Assembly: GCF_030445035.2 (NCBI RefSeq)
Contig: NC_080683.1
Span: forward strand, 116,545,225 to 116,609,224
DNA length: 64,000 nucleotides
Direction: 5' to 3'
DNA from: Dasypus novemcinctus
Taxonomy: Eukaryota; Chordata; Mammalia; Cingulata; Dasypodidae
Shown one piece after another: positions 11,600-24,600 of this stretch. The notes under the pieces were generated by a model that saw only the letters and a list, made by a program, of their open reading frames with translations, was not told where the DNA came from and made no database searches. The position numbers and the translations under genes are program-made. The number at the start of each line of letters is the position of its first letter. Positions within the stretch are counted from its first letter, which is position 1.

Positions 11600-12930
11600 A
11601 AAGCTGGAAAGATCATTATTACTGCTCTAAGAATAAGTAAAAGTCAGAAGAACTACAAAATCACAACTTTTCTTGAACCAATCAGACAGCAGAGATTGCA
11701 GAGCAAACAAGTAACCTGAAATCAAACAGACCACTCCCTTCAAGGAGAGAAAGGATGGTTGGTCTGTTTCACCTGTGGCTTATCACAAGCAGAAGCTGCA
11801 GCTGTTCTACCAGGGGATCTAGTGGAAAAGGTGGGCAGCAGGTGTGAGCAGATGAGGAATTTTGGCAGAGAGATGAAGATACCAGTAAGAGTCTAGTGGA
11901 AATGATCAAAATAAAAATACGGTATATTGTTCCTTCAATATCTCATCAGTACACCCAGCAGTGAACTTGGAGATGAGTCTGTAGACATTACCCAAGCTAA
12001 AGCACAAGGAGAAAATTGAGAGTTGGGGAGGAAAGAGGATAGAACAGAGCATTAGGGAAACTGTGGGATAATATTAAGTGCTCTTAAGGATGTGTAATTG
12101 GAATCCTGGAAGGAGGAGAGAGAAAGAGAGAAGAGGAGAAGGAAATACATGAAGAGAATTTCCAAAAATAATGAAAACTATCTAGTCACAGATCCAGGAA
12201 GCTCAGAGAACCCCAAGCAGGATTTTAAAAAGCAAACAAAACAAAACTTTGAGGCACAATATTATATTCAAACTCCTAAGTACCCAAGATAAAGAGAAAA
12301 CCTTGAAGGCAGACAGAGGAAAAAGGACACATCGTATCTAAAGGGTAAAAGGTGACAATTACAGCAGACTTCTTGTCAGAAACTGTGCAGGCCAGAAGAC
12401 AAGGGAGTGTGTTCTTTAAAGTACTAAAAGAAACAACTGAACTCTTAATTCTATATGCATTGAAAATATCTTTTAAAAATAAAGAGGAAAAAAATTTTGT
12501 AGACAATAAAATCTGAAAGAATTAATTGCCTGCAGATTTTTTTAAAACAAGAAATCTTTTTAAAAAGTGCTTCTGGCAGAGGACTATTATATGCAGACCA
12601 AAATATGAAACTGTAAAAAGAAATGAAGAACTCTGGGAATGGTACAAATGAAGTATACATAAGAGATAGTTTTTCTTATTTTGAATCATGTTGAAAGATA
12701 ACTGACTGCTGAAAACAAAAAAATAGTAACAATGTATTACAGGTTTTATGACATGTAAAAGTAAAATTATATGGCAACAATAGCACAAGAGGGAAAGGAA
12801 AGAATTGGAAGTATACTGTTGCAAATTTGTTATACCATATGTGAAGCAGTATAATGATATATAAAGATGGATTGTGCTCAATTAAAGATGTATATTGTAA
12901 TCTCTAGGACAGCCACTAAATTTTCTTAGG
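11600..12930 (+). repeat. HAL1 / L1 ORF1-type LINE relic
   Basis: The stretch from about 12100 (attggaatcctggaaggagg) through agatccaggaagctcagagaaccccaag and ccagaagacaaggg is typical L1 ORF1 text. It is followed not by ORF2 but by tgatatataaagatgg...aaagatgtatattgtaatctc, which resembles the HAL1 3' end. The small open frames in it are remnants of ORF1. Assignment to HAL1 rather than L1M is tentative. Confidence 0.6.
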
Positions 12931-12949
12931 AAAAGAAATATAACTACTG

Positions 12950-13110
12950 TACTGGGTTGAATAGTTTTCCTCCCAAAATTCATGTTCACCTGGAACCTCA
13001 GAATATGGCCTTATTTGGAAATAGGGTATCTGCAGATGCAGTTAGCTAAGATGTGGTCGTGTTGGATTGGGGTGCACTCTGAATCCAAATGGTGTCCTTT
13101 TAAGAAGGCC
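12950..13110 (+). repeat. Ancient eutherian LTR fragment (MaLR/MLT-like)
   Basis: gggttgaatagttttcctcccaaaattcatg... followed by aatatggccttatttggaaatagggtatctgcagatgcagttagctaagatg is the common mammalian LTR text also seen reversed at 57690-58110. The 3' half, after about 13110, is too diverged to follow. Confidence 0.65.
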
Positions 13111-13625
13111 TTTTTGGAAAGTTTAATATGATGCCTCTGGAAATCAGAGGCTTTCCCACCAGAGGTATAAGGGTCCTTTGAGGGGCAGCTGCCTCTCAAG
13201 TGAGGGCATTTGGAAAGGGTCAGATCAGAAAAAAAGTGGTAAATATATAAGAGATTGAAGAAGGTAGAATCATCAAGACATTCTGACCTGTGGATTTTGG
13301 ATTTGAAAAAGAGGTTGTCTAACTCCAAGTGCCTAGGATCCTGTTACTTTTTGTATAATATTTTCAGGGAAGCATTTGCATTATTCTCCCTGTAAACTCA
13401 TATTAAAGTTTCTCCATTTTTCCTCCATTTTATTTATATTGTGTTTCAGACTTTAAACTTTCTTTTATTTCAAAATAAGGTGATAATCTCAACCAATACT
13501 TTATATTTTTTACCTAACTTCACATGTATTAGCACAGATATTTGTATTGTTTATATTGTTGTTATATTTTTGCCAAGTAATATTGAACTCCTTTCCAGTA
13601 GAGATGAGAATCAAGCCCGTGGTGT
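13111..13625. other. PEX7 intron 9, unassigned
   Basis: Possibly the diverged remainder of the LTR at 12950, then AT-rich sequence with nothing recognised. Confidence 0.4.
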
Positions 13626-13629
13626 GTGT

Positions 13630-14090
13630 TCTTATCAGGTATCTGTTGCTCCCTAACAGTCGACCCCACAGTTTGAGGGGCTTCCAACACCAGCCGTCTT
13701 TCTTGCTCACAGTCCTGTGGGCAGGCAGGTGGGGCTGGCTCAGCGAAGCAGCACTTCTGCTGTGGTTCCAGCCGATGTCACTGGTGATGCTTCAGTCACC
13801 TGGTGGCTTACCTGGTGTGGGGAGGGCTCAGCTGACCTCACTCACAGGTCTGTCTTCTGGCCCCATGTCTCCAGGTGATCCCGGGCCACTTGCCTTCGCA
13901 CTTGTAGCCTCCCAAGGGCACAAGAGCAAAAATTTCAAGGCTTCTTGAGAACTTGCCTGGGGAGTCACACAGTGTCCCTGCTGCAGAGCAAGTAAGGAGG
14001 CCAGCCCAGACTCAGAGAGTGGAAAGTGGACGCCACCTCTTGATAGGACAAGCTGTAGAGAATTTGTAGCCCTTTTAAACTTACCACAAT
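13630..14090 (+). repeat. Ancient mammalian interspersed repeat, family not assigned
   Basis: Text such as atctgttgctccctaacagtcgacccca..., ggccagcccagactcagagagtgg and acgccacctcttgatagga resembles a widely dispersed placental repeat. I could not name the family with confidence. Confidence 0.5.
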
Positions 14091-15112
14091 AACCTCTTGC
14101 TGTTCTAACTGGTAATTTAAATTGTGTTTGACATAATCTTTTCATCCTTTATTTTAACAGTTGGTAGTCAAGTTTGCTGATAGTGTGTTAATTTAGTTTC
14201 ACCCTTTGTTCCTATCTTATTCTACTCATCTCTTAGGAAGTATCTTTCCATCTGCCTTCAAAAACCTGTTGTTCCCTGGTAGTGCTCTTTGTAGCTGGAG
14301 GGCTTTGCTGACGTTACTTTAGGGCTTCTGTGTCTTAAAATACTCTCTGGCTTTAAAGAGATTTATCTGAGTATACTGTTCTTGTATTTATAATTCTTGT
14401 CCTTTTTAGTTTCTCTCTTCTTAGAGATCTGAAAAATGAGGTCCAAAGACATTCTTGTATTTTACTTTCTTTCTTCTTGGCAGAATGTAAAGACACAATG
14501 TCTTTAAAGGCTTAAAACCTGGCAAATAAGTGTCTGAGGTCATTCTTTAAGGATAATTGCTGAGATATACTCTTTGCCCTCGCTTGTTAACCAGGCTGAA
14601 GTTATATTTCTCTTCAGAAATTTTTTATTTGATTTTCTCCCCTCTGATCATGTTTTGTACAGTGCTGCCATTCTTTGATTGCTCGCTTCTCCTTATTATT
14701 TCTCAGTTGGATACCACTTTTTCTCTCTTTGGGTTTGTGAATTTTTCTAGCGCTGCAATATATCCATTTGTATATTTGAGGTTTTCTTTATTACTGTAGC
14801 TTTAGAATCCCCGACTTTGTCCTCTGCGGTATCAGATCTGCTGTTTTGAATGTTCACGGGTGTTTTATTTATAAGCTGGGTAGAGGTTGACTTATCTTAC
14901 ATGTTCCTTTGGAGTCATAGTTCTTGTCTTTTTTAATCTCTTTCAAAATAGATATATCATGTCTATAAGTTTAAAACAGTTTATTTAACTTTTTCCCATG
15001 AGAAAATTTGAAAAAATTACTTTTAAGTAGAAGAAAGGAAAAAAGATTACCCATGGTCCTGCCACTCCAAAGAGTGCCTGCTATACCACATTAATATTTC
15101 TTTTCAGTCCTT
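14091..15112. other. PEX7 intron 9, no recognised feature
   Basis: T-rich sequence with no exon, RNA gene or clear repeat family. Confidence 0.45.
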
Positions 15113-15190
15113 AACTTTCTAAGTGAAGTATAACAAACATACTGAAAAATTCACATACTTTAAGTGTACAGCTCAGTAAGTTATCCCTAC
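15113..15190 (-). repeat. L1ME-type 3'-end fragment
   Basis: aagtgaagtataacaaacatactgaaaaattcacat...taagtgtacagctcagtaa is the reverse complement of the L1ME-type 3' UTR also seen at 53515 and 58240. Short and diverged. Confidence 0.55.
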
Positions 15191-16850
15191 GGGACTGCAG
15201 CGACGCTGCAGAGCACCAGCATCCAAGCTGCCCCCTCCTGCTTCTTCCCAGATGTCACCCCCTCCCTCCTTCTGGTGGCAGCTGCTCTCCCAGTCTTTTT
15301 CTGCAGTTATCTTCCAGGGCTCCCCAAATGCTTGGTAAACAGCATTGTTAACAAATGAATGTCGTAGTCTAGCCATGCTGGGAACATGTAGGTGCTATAA
15401 AGATTTGTCTTTAAGATCGGGTAGAAGAAATTTCTATATTTTTTTTTTGTTTCAGTGGAAGATATTTAGATTTGATACTGATTTAAACAAATCGTTTCCA
15501 AGTGTTTGTTTAAAGTATCTTTGGCTTTGTTGGTATTTTAGTAAAAAATAATAGAAATCATTTTAAAACGCAGTTCCTTTTTCTTTGGCTAAAATCTCTA
15601 TTTCCACGATTTTAGGTATCAGGTTTAAAAGTTGAAAGTGGATAAAAAATATTTCCAGTCATTTCTCGATATGAGTTTTGAACATCAGATTATAGAGGAG
15701 AACTGGCATTATTGGCACTTGGGATCTCTGTCCTGTTCACCTTTTGTCTCAGGTAATATTTCAGCATCTGTAACAGACTAGCTTTAGAGTGGAAAGGAGC
15801 CCAGGCCTGAGAATTCAGTGGCCTCAGCCTTTAGTCTCTGCTCTTTTCCTCTTTGATGCTGTCATAATTGTGTAATTTTTTTAGCTTAAGAGTATATGAA
15901 AATCACTTATTTTTTCCTCAGCGATAAAACCTTCCCAGGTCTAGCCCTAAAGTGATACAGCCCTTTCAGTGAGAGCTCCCTAGAGCTGGTGACACCTTAG
16001 CCTCTGCTGCCTCTGCCTCTGGGTTCACATTCCTGAACCACCCTCCCTCTTACTCCTTTCTCCCTCTCTGGACTAGAGAGCATTGCTTCTAAAAACAAGC
16101 AAGCATGCCGCCTTGATGCAAGCCAAAGTACTTCTTATGAAGCTTTACTGGAGCCCTTGGTTCTACTCAATGTGCCCTCCTGATTTTCCTGATTTTCTAG
16201 CCCTTTCTCCCCAATATCTGTTCCCAGTCTTCTACAGTATAATGAACACTCTGGACCTTTGGCCTCACATTCTTTGCTGTGAAAATTGAGGCACAGGAAA
16301 GAACATCTTCTCCTTTCTCTATCACCTCTGAATATTTATGTTCTACCTCTGCTTCTCTTTCCTTCCAGTGGGCTCCTAGTTTTCTCACTGGCTCCCACAT
16401 CCACCCTTTGTTAACTCATTTATCCACGGATTTCCATCTTCAGCCAGTTCATTTCTCTATTTTCAAAACCCTATTGGGATTACCAGTTCCTGACTTTGCT
16501 GTCCTATTTTGCTACACTACATTCTAAATTGGTAGATTTACCTGGTCGTTTAGATACTTTTAGATAAATCTCCTTTTATCCCTCTGTATTTTGTCTTCCA
16601 TCATTCAGTTGAAGTTAAGCCTAAAAGTTTCACCAGGAAACTCCTGAAAACCAAATATGCTCTTTTGAGACTTTATGCTCCTTTAGCTTTATCGTTTTAA
16701 TATTTTCAAAAAGTTTATGCACTTCTTTTGTTTTAATGCAACCTACTAACCTCTTCTTCCTTACCACTTTGCCAAATATACACATTTCCTTAGCTAGTTT
16801 CTTCCTTATCATTCTTCCAAAAGTAAATATTCTCCATTACTCAATTCTAA
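15191..16850. other. PEX7 intron 9, mostly unassigned
   Basis: No exon is recognised. The second half (about 16100-16850) is C/T-rich and may be the upstream, diverged part of the L2 that is clearer after 16900. Confidence 0.4.
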
Positions 16851-16859
16851 CCCCTCTTA

Positions 16860-17265
16860 CTTTTGTGTAATTTCTCCTCAAGGCTGTCATTTAATTCTCT
16901 GCTCTTATGCTTGACCCTTTCTCCCTCCACTTCTATTGTCTGATCCAAGAAGATGTCTTGCTCTTCCTCTAGTATTTCTAGCCTGGTCAGTTGATTGTAT
17001 GGTGGTGCCAGACTAGAGACCTGGGAGTCATCTTAATTTTCTTCTCTTTCTGCACTCTCTAAATTCACATGGGCATCTCATCAATATCTCTGAAATCTGT
17101 ACTATGCCCTTCTTGGTCCAATGCCTTAGATAAGTATTTATCAGTACTTTGCTATAGATTACTATAATACTTTCTTAACTGGTTTTGAAGCTCTTCCAGT
17201 ATTCCATTTGGTTCTCTACCCTGCTACCAGGGAGAGTAGTACGAACCTAATTCTTTTAGTTCTAG
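16860..17265 (+). repeat. L2 LINE ORF2 fragment
   Basis: The order gagacctgggagtcatctt, aatatctctgaaatctgta, then an actataatactttcttaactgg stretch follows the L2 ORF2 segment that encodes the LGVILDSS to LDYCNSLLTG region. It is strongly decayed. Confidence 0.65.
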
Positions 17266-17686
17266 ACCTGAACTATATCAACAGCCCCATTAAAGATTAG
17301 AATTACCACCATCACCATTATTCAACAGGGTTCTGGAAATTCTAGGCAATTAGTAAGATAAGAAAACAAAATGGGATATAAATAATTTTTAAAGGTAGAA
17401 AATTGTATCATTATTTTTACTCCACGTGCTTGCCAACTTGTGTAATCCAAGAATATGAATTTTTAAACTCTTGAAACTAAGTTAAATAAGGTCACTAAAA
17501 GTAATTATAAAAAATGCATACCTTATCTAGATAACAAGTACCAGTTAGAAAATAAAATGGTAAAAATTGATTTTGCACAGCAACAAATATATGTGTATGT
17601 GTGTAATGCATAGAGGAATAAACTTAATAAAATATGCATATTAAATGTCATAATCTTAAGCAACCAATGGGTTAAAGAGGAAATCA

Positions 17687-18366
17687 GCTGACAGAGAGGT
17701 GAAGAGGGTCAACCACCACACCAGGGAGCCAAGAGTGCCTACAGCTGCAAGCAGGAGAATTGCATCCATCATCCATGTGGAATCTAAACCCCCTCTTGAT
17801 GTAGAGGGGGACTGGTCATAGCCATCCCGGGTCCACAAGATGGAGGAATAGAGTATGGATTAGAGTAGACTTACTGGTGTTCTGCTGGGGAACTATTTGT
17901 GATTAGTAAGGGAAGAAATTGTAGTAGTAATGTGGAGAGGGTGGCCATGGTGGCTGCTGATGGTCGGGAGAGGGAAGAAGAGATAATGGTGTGGGGACAT
18001 TTTCAGGATTTGGAGTTGTCCTAGGTGGTGCTGCAGGGATGGATGCTGGACATTGTGTGTCCTGTCATGGCCCACTGGGTGGACTGGGGGAGAGTGTGGA
18101 CTACAATGTGGACCACTGTCCATGTGCTGCAGTGGTTCTACAGACTGTATTCGCTGGGTGCAGTGGATGTGCCACAATGATGGAAGAGTTTGTTGATGTG
18201 GGAGGGGCGGTGTGGGTGGGGTGGGGGGTATATGGGGACCTCATATGTTTTTAATGTAACATTTAAAAGAAAAAATTAATTTTTTAAAAATTTGTGCTAC
18301 CAAACAGTTATAACACATTTTGAAGGAAAGCCAATAAAAGTGTACACTGAAATGTAAAAAAGAAAA
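17687..18366 (+). repeat. Retroposon with L1-like 3' tail, copy 1
   Basis: 680 bp inserted into L1 ORF2. The host text gaggaaatca resumes as gacatcacaagag, giving a near-perfect direct repeat (aggaaatca 17678-17686, aggacatca 18367-18375). The body shares agtagacttact, attttcaggatttgg...ttgtcct and the terminal gtatatggggac...atgtaacattt with copies at 29341 and 30432. It ends in an A-rich tail after aataaaa. Confidence 0.7.
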
Positions 18367-20645
18367 AGGACATCACAAGAGAAATTAGAAAATATCTTGA
18401 GATGATTGAAAATGAAAATATACCATACCAAAACTTATGTGATGCTGCAAAAGCAGTGCTGAGAGGCAAATTTATAGCTCAAAATGCTTACATTAAAAAA
18501 GAAGAAAGATTTCAAATCAGAGATCTAACCTCAAAACTGGAAGAACTAGAAAAAGAAGAACAAACTAAGCCCAAAGCAAATAGAAGGGAAAAAAAACCCC
18601 ACAAAAAACAGAGCTTAGAATGGAGGTACATGAAATAGAAAAAGAACAAAAAACAAAAAAAAAATAAACAAAAACACAAAACAGTACAGAGAATCAATAA
18701 AACCAAAAGATGGTTCTTTGAAAAGATCAATAAAATTGAAATACCTTTAGCTAGATTGACAAAGAAAAGAGAGAGGTCACAAATAACTAAAATCAGAAAT
18801 GAAAAAGGGGACATTACTACTGATGCTGCTTTAATAAAAAGGACTGTAAGAGGATACTGTGAACAACAGTACAACAATAAATTAGATAACCTAGATGAAA
18901 TGGACAGTTTGTTAGAAATACACAAACTACCTACCCTGACTCAAGAAGAAATAGAAGATCCCAACAAACCAATTACTAGTAAAAAGACTGAATCAGTAAT
19001 CAAAAACTTCCCCAACAAAGAAAACCCAGGACCAGATGGCTTCACACAGGAATTTTATCAAACATTCTGAGAAGACTTAACCCCAATTCTGCTCAAACTC
19101 TTCCAAAAAATTGTAGAGGAAGGAACAGTCCCTAATTCATTCTACAAGATCAACATCACCTTCATACCGAAGACAATGATACCACAGGACAAGAAAATTA
19201 CAGACTAAAATCCTCAACAAAATGCTAGCAAATGAAATACAACAGCACATTAAAAGAATTACATACTATTATCATGTGGGATTTATTCCTGATATGCAAA
19301 CGTGGCTCAACATAACAAAATCAGTTAATGCAACACACCACATTAATATAATGAAGGGGGGGAGAACCCACAGAACCTGCATCTCAGTTGATGCAGAAAA
19401 ACCATTTGATAAAATCCAGCTCCCCTTCTTGATAAACACTCTAAAAAAACACTAGGAATAGAAGGAAACTTCCTCAACATAATAAAGGATATATGTGAAA
19501 AGCCTACAGCTAACGTTCTCCTTAATGGTAAAAGACTGAAAGCTTTCCTTCTAAAGTCAGAAAGAAACAAGATAAGGATGCCCACTGCTACCACTGTTAT
19601 TCAACATTGACCTAGAAGTTCTTGCCAGAGTAATTAGGCGAGAAAAAGAATTAAAAAGGATCTGAACTGAAAAGGAAGAAGTAAAACTTTCCTTGTTTGC
19701 AGATGACATGATCCTGTATACGTAAAGTCCTGAAAAATTTAACAGCTCCTAGAGGTAATAATTGAATTCAACAAAGTGGTGGGGTAAAAGATCAACACAC
19801 AAAAATCAGTAGTGTTTATATACACAAGCAATAAACAATTGAAGGAGATATCAAGAAAAAATTCCATTTACAATAGCAACTAAAAGAATCAAATATTTAG
19901 GAATTAATCTACCCAAAGGATATAAAGGTCTTATACATAGAAAGCTGCATTTTCTTTGCAGAAATGGAAAAGCAATCCACCAAAGTTACATTGAAGGGTA
20001 AGGGGCCCTGAATGGCCATTGCCACCACGAAAAAAGAGAATGAAGTTGAAGCACTCACACTTCCCAATCTTCAAACATTTTACAAAGTCACAGTAATTAG
20101 AACAGCAAGCTACTGACCCAAGGACAGACATATAGACCAGTGGAATCAAATTGTGAGAGCTCAGAAATCAATCCTCACAATTATGGCCATCTGATTTTTG
20201 ACAAGGGGGCAAAGACCACTCAGTTGGGAACGAATAGTCTCTTAAACAAATGTTGCTGGATAAACTGGATCTCCATCTGCAAAAAATTAAAGATGACCCC
20301 TACCTCACATCTTATAAAAAAATCAACTCAAAATGAATCAAAGACCTAAGAATAAGAGCCACAACTATCAAACTCCTTGAAGTAAATGTAGAGAAGCATC
20401 TTTAAAACCTGTGTTAGGCAATGGTTTCTTAGACTTTACACCAAAAGCACAGGCAACAACAACAAAAAAATAGGTACATAGGTATCTCATCAAAATTTAA
20501 AACTTTGGGGCTTTGAAGGACTTTATCATGAAAATGAAGAAAAATATTTAGAAACTATATCCAATAAAAGTTTAATATCTAAAATGTATAATGAAATCCT
20601 TCAACTTAACAAAAATACAAACACCCAATTTTAAAATGGGCAAAA

Positions 20646-21003
20646 GGAGAAGTGGATGTGGCTCAAGCAATTGAGCTCCTGGCTACCATGTGGGAGGTCC
20701 CTGATTTGGTTCCTGGTGCCTCCTAAAGAAGACAGACAGTGCTCTGGCATGACAGGTAGGCATGGCAAACATCAGCAAGCAACAGAACGATGCAACAGGA
20801 GATACAAGAAGAAAAAATAATGAGAGAGAGAAGAAAGCAGGGAATGAAGGTGGCTCAAGCAATTAGGCATCTCCCTCCCACATTGGAGGTCCCCAGTTTG
20901 GTTCCGGTGCCTCCTAAAGAAACCAGGGGGACAAACAGACACAGCAAGTGCAGACAGCAAGGGGGTGGGGAGAAGTAAGTAAATAAATCTTAAAAAAAAA
21001 AAA
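20646..21003 (+). repeat. DAS-type SINE C, dimeric
   Basis: Two tRNA-like heads in one orientation: ggagaagtggatgtggctcaagcaattg at 20646 and gggaatgaaggtggctcaagcaattagg at about 20838. Each is followed by a gtttggttcc B-box-like motif and cctcctaaagaa. The tail is aaataaatcttaaaa. It lies in the 3' part of the L1 at 17290-21196. Confidence 0.8.
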
Positions 21004-21196
21004 ATCCATGAAACTGTACTACACAGTGAACCCTGAGTTGAATGATAGACTATACTTAATAGTACAATTATAAAAATGTACAGTTATAACAACTGTTCCA
21101 CACCAATGGAAGGTGTTGATAATGGGGTGGTACATGGAAATCCTGTATTTTATGCATGATTGTTTTGTAAACCCGCAACTTCTCTAATAAAGAATA

Positions 21197-21615
21197 AAAT
21201 GCAAGACTCTAGATGAAGAAAAGTATAGAACTTTACTAAGAGACCTTTAAGAAACATTGCAACCAGTGAACAGGCATACCATGTTTCTGCAACAGAATAT
21301 ATATTTATTCTTATTGCTGCCATTTTCCAGCCTTTCTTCTCTAATATACAGGTACTGCTACAATTGACTCCTACTATGTCTTTTTCTTTTTGGAATATAT
21401 GGTCACCCACATCTGTGATGTTCTTTAACTGCTCTGACTCTTCATCTTCTGCCATACTAGTGACATACTGTTTTAATTTTCAAATTAGCACAGTTTCATT
21501 TTCATTTTCATCACACTGTCCCTGTTTAGAATCCTTCAAAAGGCAATCTGTTGCTTTCAGGATTGATGATCAACTCTTAATCTTACTTTAAATGTTCAAT
21601 ATTATCTGTACTCGT
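21197..21615. other. Spacer between two converging L1 3' ends
   Basis: About 420 bp that is neither L1. The minus strand has a 101-codon open frame at 21150-21455 starting MAEDEESEQLKNI, and its frame continues upstream for some 40 codons with a single stop. It may be a bit of processed pseudogene or unique DNA; no family was recognised. Confidence 0.4.
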
Positions 21616-21619
21616 CTTA

Positions 21620-24600
21620 TGTTATTAGTCTTTTTAAATTTATTTTTATTACAGAAATTGATCATGCAGATGTGTATAATTCCCATACATCACTCCTTCA
21701 CCAACACTCCACACCATTGCAGAACATTGGTTGCAGATTATAAAATAATATCTTCAGACTATTACCACTAAATTTGGTCCATAGCATACATTTGGCATGT
21801 TTTTTCTATACCCCCTATTATTAACACAGTAGATCTTTGGCATTGCTGCATGAATATTATAGTATTGCTGTTAACTATAGTCCATAGGGTACATTAATTG
21901 TATTTTCCCATAATTCTCCATATTCCACCACCCTACAATAGTCATGTACATCTGTTCTAGTTCACAGAAGACCATTCTGGCATTTATACTATTAACCAAT
22001 CTATAACTATAACTCATCCACCCCTGGGTTCACTGTGTTTTTCAGCCCCTTCATTACTTTCTAGCTTTCTTTCAATTGCCATTTACAACTCTAAACTATC
22101 CTTTTCAACCACAATCCTATTTATTAACCAGCTGCTACTCACTATAATGTGTTGCTATCAACTCTATCCATTTCCACACATTTGCAGTCAAGTTAATTAA
22201 AATATCTACGTACATTAAACATCAGTACTCCTTCACAACCTTCTTTTTATCTCCTAATAACCTATACTCTAGGTTTTAACTCCATGCGTTTATTCTTTGT
22301 ATTTAGTTCATATTAGTAAGACCTTGCAGTATTTGTCCTTTTGTGTCTGGCTTATTTCACTTAACATAATATCTTCAGGATTCATCCATGTTATCATATG
22401 TGTCCCAATTTCATTTCTTCTTACTGCAGTATAGTACTCCATTGTATGTATATGCCACATTTTTTAATCCATTCATTGGTTGATGGACACTTGGGTTGTT
22501 TCCATTTTTTGGCAATTGCGAATAATACCGCTGTGAACATCAGTGTGCAGATGCCTATTCATGTCCTAGTAGACGAGTTGCTAGGTGATATGTTAGTTCT
22601 ATATTCAGCTTCCCAAGGAACCAACAGTCTTCCACAGAGGGTGCATCATTTTAAACCCACCAGCAGTAAATGAGTGTACCTTATTTCTGCACATTCTCTC
22701 CAGCACTTACTGTTCTCTGTTTTTTTAATAATGGCCATTCTGTGTGGTGTGAGATGATATCTCTTTGTTGTTTTGATTTGCATTTTCTATTAGGCTAGTG
22801 ATATTGAACATTTTTTCATGTTCCTTTTGTCCATTTGTATTTCCTCTTTGGAGAAATGTCTATTTAAGTCTTTTGCCCATATTTTAATTGGATTGCTTGC
22901 TCTTTTATTGTTGAGTTGTATGCCCTCTTTGTGTAGAATAGATATCAAACCCTTATTGGATATGTGGTGTCCAGTACTTTCTCCCACTGAGTGTGCTGCC
23001 TTTTTACCTTCTTGACAAACTTTGGTAAGGCTGGTAACTGTAAGCTTCTACCCCAAATAAGTACCCTTTTATAAAAACCAACAGATTTCTGGTATTTTGC
23101 ATCAGCAACCCTTTGGCTGACTAATCCAGTGTGAGATAGGAGTCCTTTTTATTTCTTTTGGCTGTGGATACCCAGTTCTCCCAGCACCATTTGTTGAATA
23201 GACTTTTCTTACCCAGCTGAGTGGGTTTGACCGGCTTGTCAAAAATCACTTGACCATAGATGTGAGGGTCTGTTTCTGAAACATCATTTTAATTCCATTG
23301 GTCTACATGTCTTTCTTTACGCTGGTACCATGCTCTTTTTACCACTATAGCTAGGTAATATAATTTAAAGTACAGACGTGGAAGTCCTCCAACTTTTCTT
23401 TTCCTTTTTCAGATGTTTCTGGCTGTTTGGAGCCCCTTACCTTTCCAAATAAATTTGGTAATTGTGTTTTCTGTTTGTTCAAAAAATGCTGGTGTTTTTT
23501 TATTGGGATTGCATTGAATCTGTATATCAATTTGGGTAGAATTGACATCTTAATGATATTTAGTCTTCCAATCCATGAGCATGGAATGTTCTTCCATTTA
23601 TTTAGGTCTTTTTAAATTTTTTTTAGCAATGCATTGTAGTTTTCAGAATACAATTGCTTTTCTTCCTTGGTTAAGTTTATTCCTAAATATTTGATTCTTT
23701 TAGTCTCTATTGTAAATGGAAGTTTTTTCCTGACTTCCTCCTCAGATTGCACACATTGGTGTATAGAAACACCACTGATTTTTGCATATTAATCTTGTGT
23801 CCTGATACTCTACTGAAATTGTTTATTAGCTCTAACTGCTTTGTGTAGATTTGGGACTTTCTAGGTATAGGATCGTATCTGCGAATAGAGAAAATTTTAC
23901 TTCTTTTCTAATTTGGATGCCTTTTATTTCTTTTTCTTGCCTGACTATTCTAGCTAGAACCTCTAGCACTATATTGAACAGTAGTGGTGACAGTGGGCAT
24001 CCTTGTTTTGTTTCTGGTCTCAGCAGGAAAGCTTTCAGTATTTTACCATTGAGTACGGCATTAGCTATGGGTTTTTCATATATGGCCTTTATCATGTTGA
24101 GAAAGTTTCTTTCAATTCCTATCTTTTGTAGTAGTATCATCAAGAAAGGATGCTGTATTATGTCAAATGCCTTTTCTGCATCAATAGGCTCATGCAACTT
24201 TTCTTCTTTGATTTATTAATGTGGTGTATTATGCTGATTGATTTTCTTATGTTGAACTACCTTTCATGCCTGGTATAAAACACACTTGATCATGATGAAT
24301 AATTCTTTTAATGCGTTATTGCATTCAGTTAGCAAGGATTTTGTTGAGGATTTTTGCATTCATATTTATTAGGATAATTAAAATAATTTCCTTTTTTTAT
24401 AATGTCTTTACCTGGCTTTGGTATTAGGGTAATATTGGCTTTATAGAATGAGTTTGGAAGTGTTCCTTCCTGTTCAATTTTTGGAAGCGTTTGAGTAAGA
24501 TTGGTATTAAATCTTCATTGAATGCTTGGTTGAACTCACCTATGAAACCATCTCGTCCTGGGCTTTTCATTTTGGGGAGTTCTTTGATAACTGTTTCAAC

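Larger units (their letters stand above)
17290..21196 (+). repeat. L1 LINE, plus strand, decayed ORF2 with 3' UTR, carrying nested insertions
   Basis: Fragments of ORF2 are visible in order. The endonuclease/RT linker is at 18402-18638 and 18756-19070 (ENPGPDGFTQEFYQTF), a reverse-transcriptase frame with SVDAEKPFDKIQLPF at 19222-19455, and an intact FADD box at 19696-19707, with stops and shifts between. The 3' UTR ends near 21196 with tttgtaaacccgcaacttctctaataaag. The segment before 17687 is the same or an older L1. A retroposon at 17687-18366 and a dimeric SINE at 20646-21003 are inserted in it. It cannot encode active protein. Confidence 0.85.

Noticed and set aside
18756-19070. Stand-alone 104-codon gene.
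   Set aside because: It is L1 ORF2 sequence, continuous with the L1 before and after it.
23832-24197. Reverse-transcriptase gene, possibly a functional retroelement system.
   Set aside because: This is an L1 ORF2 fragment; the catalytic box reads FADT rather than FADD and the frame is broken on both sides.
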